From Candidatus Lindowiibacteriota bacterium (GTDB lineage Bacteria > Lindowbacteria > 2-12-FULL-62-27), in assembly GCA_023249255.1 (NCBI GenBank), contig JAHFCY010000229.1, forward strand, positions 1 to 5,232: a stretch of 5,232 nt of DNA, written 5' to 3'. Below are positions 1 through 5,232 of the stretch, one piece after another. The notes below the pieces were generated by a model. That model saw nothing but the letters and a program-made list of their open reading frames with translations. It had not been told where the DNA came from and did no database searches. Made by a program: the position numbers and the translations under genes. Numbering within the stretch: position 1 is the stretch's first letter; every line of letters begins with the position of its first letter.

Positions 1-502
1 CCACGGACATCGGATTGGTTGCGCTCGCCTTGCGGTACGAATCCTCGAACGTGACGGCGGCGTCCTCGCCGTGGTTCGGCGCGCGCCAGGCTTCCTCGTC
101 CGGCAAAAATCCGAGGGCGCGCGTGTGGCCGTCGGGGCTGAACGATTTTTCCGCGGCTTCGAAAATGGTTTTGCCGTCGAATACGCCATAGGGTTTCGAT
201 GGGCCGTTTTTTGCCGCGGCGTTCCAAATTTGTCCGCCGGGATTCGCTTCCTCCAGCATCGACAGAAGTTTCACGTCCCAAAATTTCGGGTAGCCGCCGT
301 AGGGTTTGGTTTCGACATTGTTCCACCACATGTATTCCTGGCCTTTCGAAAATGTCCACGTGGATTTGCAGGACATCGTGCAGGTCTGGCAGGCGATACA
401 GCGGTTGATGTTGAACACGAACGCAAACTGCCGTTTGGGATGCGCCTCGTCGTACGGATAAGACATCTTGCGGCCGAGATGCCAGTTGTAGACTTCAGAC
501 AT
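1..502 (-). CDS. nxrB: Nitrite oxidoreductase/nitrate reductase-type beta subunit (NxrB/NarH-like iron-sulfur protein), 3'-truncated by window edge
   Basis: This is the electron-transfer subunit of a type II DMSO reductase family complex, which carries electrons through several iron-sulfur clusters between the molybdenum subunit and the haem subunit. 167 codons are visible and the C-terminal part lies outside the window. The protein begins MSEVYNWHLGRKMSYPY, then FAFVFNINRC and a ferredoxin motif with Cys35, Cys38, Cys41 and Cys45 (CIACQTCTMSCK). It continues with KGQEYMWWNNVETKPYGGYP at 53-72 and NPGGQIWN at 87-94. The YNW..GRKM.YPY opening and the WWNNVETKPYGGYP block are, from memory, hallmarks of periplasmic NxrB; EbdB-type subunits keep only a weaker version. 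There is no signal peptide, as expected for a beta subunit exported by hitch-hiking on the Tat-bearing alpha subunit. The start ATG (502-500) overlaps the alpha stop by 8 bases and has a strong GGAGGT 7 bases upstream. Nitrite oxidation versus nitrate reduction cannot be decided here. Confidence 0.9.
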   Translation of the reverse strand, partial: MSEVYNWHLGRKMSYPYDEAHPKRQFAFVFNINRCIACQTCTMSCKSTWTFSKGQEYMWWNNVETKPYGGYPKFWDVKLLSMLEEANPGGQIWNAAAKNGPSKPYGVFDGKTIFEAAEKSFSPDGHTRALGFLPDEEAWRAPNHGEDAAVTFEDSYRKASATNPMSV

Positions 503-3500
503 TGTTCCCACCTCCCTCGACTTTCGTGAGGTCGCCGGTCAGGTAGGCCTTCATCGCCTTGTTTTCGTTCCCCGGCGTGAATCCGCTCGTCGCCGGCGCC
601 CAAATCCCGACGCCGCCGAGACCGCCGGGTTCCGCCTTGGTGATTTTCACCAGCGTCTCCTTTGGCGTCGTGTTGATCATGTGGTTGTCGGCCTCGCCGC
701 CGAACATGAAGGCCATGCCGATTTTTGTTTTGTGAAAGAGCGTGTCGGTCTGGTGCATGGGCATCAGCCACGATCGCGTGATCGATTGTTGCGAGCCGTA
801 GCGCAGATTCGACTGGTAACCCGTATCGGCCGACAGAGCCCGGCCATCCGGGCGTGTCTCATGCGCCTTGACGCTGCGTTCCGTCGCGATGAACGGCGCG
901 TGTTTCATCATCACGGTGTGGTACGGATAAGCCGGATTGTATTTCACGCGAAGCATGAGCCGCGCCACGCGGTAAAACGGGTCGGTCGGTTTCCAGCCGA
1001 TGTAGGGGCGGTCGGCCGGATTGGCGTCGACGTAGACGTAATCGCCGTCGTTGATCCCAAGATCGCGCGCGGTCTGCGGATTCATGTGCAGTTGATGTTC
1101 ACCGACGCCCGGCATGCGTTTGTCCACGCGATAGGGATCGCCGAAATTCGAATCCCAGATCAGGTTCCAGTCGCAGTCGCTCCACTGGGAATGAACGCGA
1201 TGGCGGGTTTTGGGCGTCAGGCAGAAAAATTTGTAGCCCTTCTCCCAAAGGGGATTGACCGTGCGCTTCACGGCCGGCCAAGGTTTCTTGATGTTCCGCA
1301 CGTGCCGCGCGTCCCAGTGCATTTCGCTTTCAGGAATTCCGAAATCGTCCGGCCGGATGAACGGATTTGAGCTGACGATGCAGTTCGGCAGATAGGGCGT
1401 CGCCTCGGGGCCTTCCCGGTGGACGATGAAATTTTCTCCATGCTGGATCGCGTCGGGGATGTCACAATAAGCGTTGAGCCGTCCCGTGTCCGTCCAGAAT
1501 GGGTGGTCCTCGTGAACCTGCTCGTAGAACGGAATGCGCGGGTACGTTCGGTACAGCATCATCGCCACGCCCGGCTCGCCGTATTTTCCCGACACGATGT
1601 CTTCGAATTTGTATCCACGAAGCGTGGACGACGCGTCAAGAAGCCTCTGAATGTAAACTTCGGGCCGGCCTTCCAGCGCGAATTTCCAGTAATCGGAAAA
1701 CCGCTGGTCGCCGAAGATATCCCCGAGCGCCTTGGCCATGCCCGCGAGGATCATCACGTCGTCCCGCGAGTCGTACAGCGGATCGATGCCGCCTTTCCAG
1801 ATTTGAACGAAGGGATTCGAGCAGGAATTCGTGATCTCATACGTTTTTGTTTCGCACCAGCTGTTGGCCGGAAACGCGAAATCCGCGTATTCGATGCTGG
1901 CTGTCATCTGAATGTCGTTGGACATGATGAGATCGATTTTCGGATCGACGTTCTTGATCATCTCATAAGCCCACTTGGCGTTGTTGATGAGGTTGACGTT
2001 GGTGAACCAGATGGCCTTGGTGGGCGACGGAATGTGCGATTTGCCCGTGAACATCTTCCGGCCGTATTTGGGCGTGTCGACGACGAGAGGTTTGTCGCCA
2101 TGGTTCCAGTACGCCACCGCCTCGTCCCGGGTATACGCGTGCGCGTGAATGTCCTTGCCGTCCGCGTTCGGATCGAGATTCGGTTCGAAGGGGTCCTCGG
2201 CGATCCAGGTTTTGAATCCCTTGCCGCACCATGGCGCCGCCTGGAAATTGGCGGCTTTGTAGTTGCCCGCCCAAGTGTGCGATCCCGTCCCCGGCAGTCC
2301 GATGTTCCCGGTGAGCATGAGCGGGAGGTACGTCGCGCGGTTGACCAATGTTGCGTGGAACCAGTGATTGATGCCTTCGCCGACATGCACGGCGGCGGGT
2401 TTGATGGTGGCGATGTCGTTCGCGAGCCGACGGACAAGTTCTTTCGGAGCGTTGGTGATCTCATGGACGCTGTCGAGATCGTAGTCGCGCAGGTGGATCT
2501 TGTACATTTCAAAGAGCGGCATGACTTCTATTTCCCGGCCGTCGACAAGTTTTACCGTGAATTTTCCTTCCAACGCCGCGTCAACTCCGAGTTTGTCATA
2601 ATTTCCGCCGACGTCATCCCGCGTGACGGCCGATGGGCCGCCCTTATTCAGATCCCACACGACGAAGTCGCCGATTCTCTCCCGCTGTTCGTTGGTCAAA
2701 CCCTGGACTTGGTAGCTGATCCCCGCCCGCAGGTCGCGATTGATGTATCCCGGGAAAATATCCGCCGCTTTGAGCCGGTTGAGCGTGTCGGTGCGCACAA
2801 GCATTGGGAAATCGGTGTATTGTTTGACGAATTTCACGTCGTACTTCTTATCGTCGATCAGAAGTTTCGTAAGTCCCAGAAAAAGCGCCGTGTCGCTGTT
2901 GGGCCGGATCGGTATCCAGTAGTCGGCCTTGGTGGCCGGCGGGCTGTACTCGGGCGTGATGACGACGATTTTGGCGCCGCGTTCGAGCGTTTCGATGAAC
3001 CAGTGCGAGTCGGGCATTTTGTTTTCGACCAGATTTTTTCCGCACTGAATGTGGAGTTTGGTAAACCGCAGATCGTTGAAATCGCAGTCCGAAGTCTGAA
3101 TGCCGTGAACGAACGGATGCCCGGGGGCCTGATCGCCGTGCCATGTATAATTGTCCCAGACGCGGCCGGCTTTGGCGCGTTCTTCGTCCACGTCCCGCAC
3201 GTGCGCGTCGACCAGCGCCAGCGTGTTGCAGAACCGGTACATCCCGTACTTGCCGATGACACCGAGGAGGCCCATGCCGCCGCGCGTTTTGATCGTGCGA
3301 GTTCCCGCGCCCTCCATCGTGTCAACCATTTCGGGCGCATAGCCTTCGGCCAGGAGCCTCTGTTTGCCTTCGTCGCCGCTGTAGTGCCTTGCGATGGCCA
3401 CGATCCCGCGCGACGCATATCCGAACGCCTCGTCCCACGAGACGCGCAGAAATTCATCCCGACCGCGGGCGTCGAATTTGTATTTTGTCCGAAGCGCAGG

Positions 3501-3965
3501 CGTCAGATACGGAAATCCGTCGTCGGCCCACGATTTCCAGCCTTTGCGCATCAGCGGTTGTTTCAGGCGATAGGGCCCGTACACGCGCCGCGGGAAGGTC
3601 ATTCCTTTCGGGCACATTCGCGGATTCCAGTTGCGGGTGGCCTTGTTGCCGTAAAGATCGCCGTATCTTTGCACGTCGTAATTCTGCTCGACGCGTACGA
3701 TCACCCCGTTTCGAACAAATGCGCGGACGCGGCAGGCATGGGTGTCGTTCGGCGAGCAGACGTATGTGAATGAGCCGTCGTACCGGTACTGATCGCGGTA
3801 TATTTTTTCCCAGCCGCGTTCCGGATAATAGTCAAGCGGATTTTCGACGCCGACAATCGACTTGAGTTGACGGAAATCCGTTTTGCCGCAGGCGGCGAGA
3901 AGCGCGGCGATGCCGGAAGCTTTCAAAAAACCGCGGCGGGAAGTGGACCATTGAGAATCTGTCAT
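495..3965 (-). CDS. nxrA: Nitrite oxidoreductase/nitrate reductase-type alpha subunit (NxrA-like molybdopterin oxidoreductase, Tat-exported)
   Basis: This is the catalytic Mo-bisMGD subunit of a type II DMSO reductase family enzyme, most likely interconverting nitrite and nitrate on the periplasmic side. It is intact at 1156 residues, close to periplasmic NxrA. Seen in order: a Tat signal (SRRGFLK, 9-15) followed by a short hydrophobic stretch ending in a lipobox-like LAAC at Cys26; an N-terminal Fe-S motif with Cys70, Asp74, Cys78 and Cys118 (the last in CPKG); the molybdopterin core from about 150 to 870. Asp278 in WHGDQAPGHP is the likely Mo ligand, by position matching the Asp of NarG. 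GEGINHWFH lies at 529-537. The C-terminal molydopterin-binding domain spans about 912-1010 (FFCLTPKTRHRVHS onward). Cys at the first cluster position, where NarG has His, and Asp at the second separate it from cytoplasmic NarG. The start ATG has AGGAG 7 bases upstream and overlaps the preceding stop as ATGA. Perchlorate, selenate or hydrocarbon substrates remain possible but less likely. Confidence 0.92.
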   Translation of the reverse strand: MTDSQWSTSRRGFLKASGIAALLAACGKTDFRQLKSIVGVENPLDYYPERGWEKIYRDQYRYDGSFTYVCSPNDTHACRVRAFVRNGVIVRVEQNYDVQRYGDLYGNKATRNWNPRMCPKGMTFPRRVYGPYRLKQPLMRKGWKSWADDGFPYLTPALRTKYKFDARGRDEFLRVSWDEAFGYASRGIVAIARHYSGDEGKQRLLAEGYAPEMVDTMEGAGTRTIKTRGGMGLLGVIGKYGMYRFCNTLALVDAHVRDVDEERAKAGRVWDNYTWHGDQAPGHPFVHGIQTSDCDFNDLRFTKLHIQCGKNLVENKMPDSHWFIETLERGAKIVVITPEYSPPATKADYWIPIRPNSDTALFLGLTKLLIDDKKYDVKFVKQYTDFPMLVRTDTLNRLKAADIFPGYINRDLRAGISYQVQGLTNEQRERIGDFVVWDLNKGGPSAVTRDDVGGNYDKLGVDAALEGKFTVKLVDGREIEVMPLFEMYKIHLRDYDLDSVHEITNAPKELVRRLANDIATIKPAAVHVGEGINHWFHATLVNRATYLPLMLTGNIGLPGTGSHTWAGNYKAANFQAAPWCGKGFKTWIAEDPFEPNLDPNADGKDIHAHAYTRDEAVAYWNHGDKPLVVDTPKYGRKMFTGKSHIPSPTKAIWFTNVNLINNAKWAYEMIKNVDPKIDLIMSNDIQMTASIEYADFAFPANSWCETKTYEITNSCSNPFVQIWKGGIDPLYDSRDDVMILAGMAKALGDIFGDQRFSDYWKFALEGRPEVYIQRLLDASSTLRGYKFEDIVSGKYGEPGVAMMLYRTYPRIPFYEQVHEDHPFWTDTGRLNAYCDIPDAIQHGENFIVHREGPEATPYLPNCIVSSNPFIRPDDFGIPESEMHWDARHVRNIKKPWPAVKRTVNPLWEKGYKFFCLTPKTRHRVHSQWSDCDWNLIWDSNFGDPYRVDKRMPGVGEHQLHMNPQTARDLGINDGDYVYVDANPADRPYIGWKPTDPFYRVARLMLRVKYNPAYPYHTVMMKHAPFIATERSVKAHETRPDGRALSADTGYQSNLRYGSQQSITRSWLMPMHQTDTLFHKTKIGMAFMFGGEADNHMINTTPKETLVKITKAEPGGLGGVGIWAPATSGFTPGNENKAMKAYLTGDLTKVEGGGNNV
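510..515 (-). promoter_or_regulatory. Ribosome binding site of the beta-subunit gene, inside the alpha-subunit coding end
   Basis: GGAGGT lies 7 bases before the ATG at 502 and is encoded by the Gly-Gly codons of the alpha C-terminus (GGGNNV). It fixes the beta start at 502 and implies translational coupling across the 8-base ATGTCTGA overlap. Confidence 0.8.
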
Positions 3966-4933
3966 GTGTGTGCTCCTTTTTTACACGAAAAATTCAGGAT
4001 GGAGTCCTGTCGTTCGACGCACCGGTGGCAGATGGGTGAATCCGCTTGAAGGTGCGGGAATTCCACGCACAGGGACCGGCCGAGTTCCGGCGGCAATGCC
4101 GCCAGAGGCCGGACATCCTCCGACGGGAACCGGCACAGGATGCAGATACCCTTGCTGACTTTTTCCGATCCGAGATGTTCCTTGCAGAATTCCAGCATCC
4201 GCCGGAATGTCGGCGGATGATCCGGCATCCGGGAGAAGAGAACCTGAATTTTTTCCTCGTCCGCCAGACCGAGCGCGGTCAGAGTCTTGTCTCTCAATCG
4301 AGCAAGGCATCCCATTGACGCCAGAGGCAGTTCTTCTTCGCAAGTATTCATCTCTTCACTGCAAAGACGGATCCGAGCGGAGAGAGCCCACAGAGACGAG
4401 AATGCCGTCCGAATGCGCTCTTTCTCCGACGGCATCAATGTCTCGAAATCCCCGGGCGAGTGGCCAAACGCCGGGTTCAGGCAATCCGCCGCCTGTAAAA
4501 GTTCGCGGCGGAGCCGGTCACGGAAGACAGCGATATTTTCGAGACTGGAGTGCCGGACGCGGATCACCAGCCGCCCGTCGGCCGTGACGTCCGCGCCTTC
4601 TTCCGACCGGGACTGTGCCGTGATCAAAAAGATCGACGTGGCGGAAGACAGGACCTTCGCCCGGGCGGCCAGGCATTCGTCCACCACGGAGGAAATGCCG
4701 ATACGCTGAAAGTATCTGCGATCAAGCGCCACAAATGCGGACTCCCGGGACTGCTCGGGTAATTCATAAATTTCATCCAATTCGCGCCTGTATTCAGCCA
4801 TCCATCCGGCGTCCGTTTTATCCGCCCTGTCGACCCGCAAGCGCACGGCCGTTTCAATCAGCGCCGAATCATAACTGACCGGTTGGATATTGCCCCTCAA
4901 ATCAGTCACGGCTGTAATTTGATCCTGTGCCAT
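3962..4933 (-). CDS. Unknown protein of the Nxr-type operon, with degenerate zincin-like helix and C-terminal CxxC...CxxC motif; possible maturation factor
   Basis: I do not recognise a named function for this 323-residue protein. It has no signal peptide or membrane segment, so it should be cytoplasmic. The N-terminal half (about 20-100) is polar and probably mixed helix and strand. Residues 111-160 run EEGADVTADGRLVIRVRHSS, then RELLQ (143-147) and an AAD.LNPAFGHSP block. From memory this resembles hypothetical proteins with a HELxHxxDxxDPAFGY metal-site helix, but both His are replaced here (Arg143, Gln147). Residues 160-255 look helical. The C-terminus has Cys264-x2-Cys267 (CILCRFP) and Cys302-x2-Cys305 (CHRC) around a conserved-looking EFPHL, which suggests a zinc ribbon. 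It lies between the gamma and alpha genes, overlapping both, so a role in cofactor insertion or assembly is plausible but inferred. It does not look like a TorD/NarJ chaperone. The start is uncertain: ATG at 4933 has a weak ribosome site, and GTG at 4909 gives a GTGA overlap with the upstream stop. Confidence 0.8.
   Translation of the reverse strand: MAQDQITAVTDLRGNIQPVSYDSALIETAVRLRVDRADKTDAGWMAEYRRELDEIYELPEQSRESAFVALDRRYFQRIGISSVVDECLAARAKVLSSATSIFLITAQSRSEEGADVTADGRLVIRVRHSSLENIAVFRDRLRRELLQAADCLNPAFGHSPGDFETLMPSEKERIRTAFSSLWALSARIRLCSEEMNTCEEELPLASMGCLARLRDKTLTALGLADEEKIQVLFSRMPDHPPTFRRMLEFCKEHLGSEKVSKGICILCRFPSEDVRPLAALPPELGRSLCVEFPHLQADSPICHRCVERQDSILNFSCKKGAHT
3973..3977 (-). promoter_or_regulatory. 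Ribosome binding site of the alpha-subunit gene, inside the upstream unknown gene
   Basis: AGGAG, preceded by an A run, lies 7 bases before the ATG at 3965. It sits within the last codons (KKGAHT) of the unknown protein. It supports the alpha start that keeps the complete Tat signal and gives an ATGA start/stop overlap. Confidence 0.8.
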
Positions 4934-5232
4934 TGCGACACCACTTTCTGCCCGTCACGATCGCCGGCCGCGCCGTCCCAGATCGCGAACGCGACGGGGC
5001 GTTCGGCATCAAACGGGGAGAACGCCACATCCATTTTGTCGCCGGACCGGAGTTCATGAAGCATGACGAGTGTCCAGACCCCACCGCGCCAGACGCCGCC
5101 GCTCGCGAGGCTCTGGGACTCGCCCGGCTGGCGCGTCGGTTTGCCCAGACCTTCGGCGTTGTATTCCATCGCGCTCTGGAATGCGTGGGGCTGGGCCGTC
5201 AGGCTTCCGGCGCCTTTGGCGTTGTATTCGAT
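4906..5232 (-). CDS. Haem-b-binding gamma subunit (NxrC/ethylbenzene dehydrogenase gamma-related), C-terminal 108 residues, 5'-truncated by window edge
   Basis: The reading frame is open from the window edge to the TGA at 4908-4906, so the gene starts outside. The visible part matches the C-terminal half of the EbdC/DdhC/NxrC-type haem-binding fold: an EYNAKGAGSLTAQP block, then GVWRGGVWTLVMLHEL, then the signature RPVAFAIWDGAAGDRDGQKV followed by VSQWHRIKL. In this family one haem b is held by a Met and a Lys; the Lys of GDRDGQKVVS (visible residue 96) is the likely Lys ligand, while the Met cannot be assigned safely from the part shown. Such subunits take electrons from the beta subunit or hand them to it. 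The EYNA block occurs twice in tandem (see the repeat entry). The next gene begins 28 bases before this stop, so the two are probably co-translated. A start at 5169 would cut through the family domain and is not used. Confidence 0.88.
   Translation of the reverse strand: MEYNAKGAGSLTAQPHAFQSAMEYNAEGLGKPTRQPGESQSLASGGVWRGGVWTLVMLHELRSGDKMDVAFSPFDAERPVAFAIWDGAAGDRDGQKVVSQWHRIKLQP
5107..5232 (-). repeat. Imperfect tandem repeat of about 63 bp inside the gamma-subunit gene
   Basis: Two adjacent 21-codon units lie at 5232-5170 and 5169-5107. They begin IEYNAKGAGSLTAQP and MEYNAEGLGKPTRQP, and both carry QS near the end. About 11 of 21 residues and 8 of 21 codons agree, including the run GAATACAACGCC in both. 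The repeat is in frame, so it reads as a duplicated strand/loop element rather than a disruption. The first copy starts at the window edge, so further copies upstream cannot be excluded. Confidence 0.6.

Noticed and set aside
71-529. Open frame on the plus strand near the window start
   Set aside because: It is antisense to the beta subunit, whose Cys motif and NxrB signature make the minus strand the coding one.
681-1370. A 229-codon plus-strand open frame
   Set aside because: It is a shadow of the alpha C-terminal molybdopterin-binding domain; its sequence is low in recognisable motifs.
1419-3773. A 784-codon open frame on the plus strand
   Set aside because: It is exactly antisense to the alpha subunit, has no ribosome site or recognisable domain, and is expected from the GC-rich third positions of the real gene.
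3965-3986. A run of six A followed by GGAG near the end of the unknown gene, where a -1 slip would fuse it in frame to the alpha subunit
   Set aside because: The zero-frame codons are TGT AAA AAA GGA, which is not a canonical A-AAA-AAG slippery heptamer, and fusion would bury the Tat signal. The sequence is better explained as the alpha ribosome binding site.
4046-4709. Several overlapping plus-strand frames opposite the unknown gene
   Set aside because: They overlap each other in different frames and lack ribosome sites; the minus-strand gene is supported by coupled overlaps on both sides and by Cys motifs.

Overview
The window is one densely packed piece of a minus-strand operon. All of it is coding and there is no intergenic space. 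In transcription order (high to low coordinates) it holds: (1) the C-terminal 108 residues of a haem-b-binding gamma subunit of the ethylbenzene dehydrogenase/NxrC type (4906-5232, 5' end outside the window); (2) an intact 323-residue protein of unknown function with a degenerate zincin-like helix and a C-terminal zinc-ribbon-like Cys pattern (3962-4933); (3) an intact 1156-residue Tat-exported molybdopterin catalytic subunit of the type II DMSO reductase family, closest by motif to the periplasmic nitrite oxidoreductase NxrA (495-3965); (4) the first 167 residues of its iron-sulfur partner, NxrB/NarH-like (1-502, 3' end outside the window).

The genes overlap by 28, 4 and 8 bases. The ribosome binding sites of the alpha and beta genes lie inside the last codons of the gene before each, so translation is probably coupled and the proteins made together. 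Inferred complex: alpha (Mo-bisMGD plus one [4Fe-4S]) and beta (several Fe-S clusters) fold in the cytoplasm and leave together through Tat on the alpha signal peptide. The gamma subunit then joins and passes electrons between the beta subunit and a periplasmic or membrane carrier. The unknown protein sits where a dedicated maturation factor would be expected, but it does not look like a usual TorD/NarJ chaperone.

The organism is a Gram-negative-type bacterium of moderately high GC with GC-rich third codon positions, probably an uncultivated lineage carrying a periplasmic Nxr/Nar-type enzyme. The lineage cannot be fixed from this window. Sequence alone does not settle whether the enzyme oxidises nitrite, reduces nitrate or acts on another substrate; the beta N-terminus strongly favours the Nxr branch over hydrocarbon dehydrogenases. 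I see no RNA gene, mobile element, CRISPR array, promoter or terminator.
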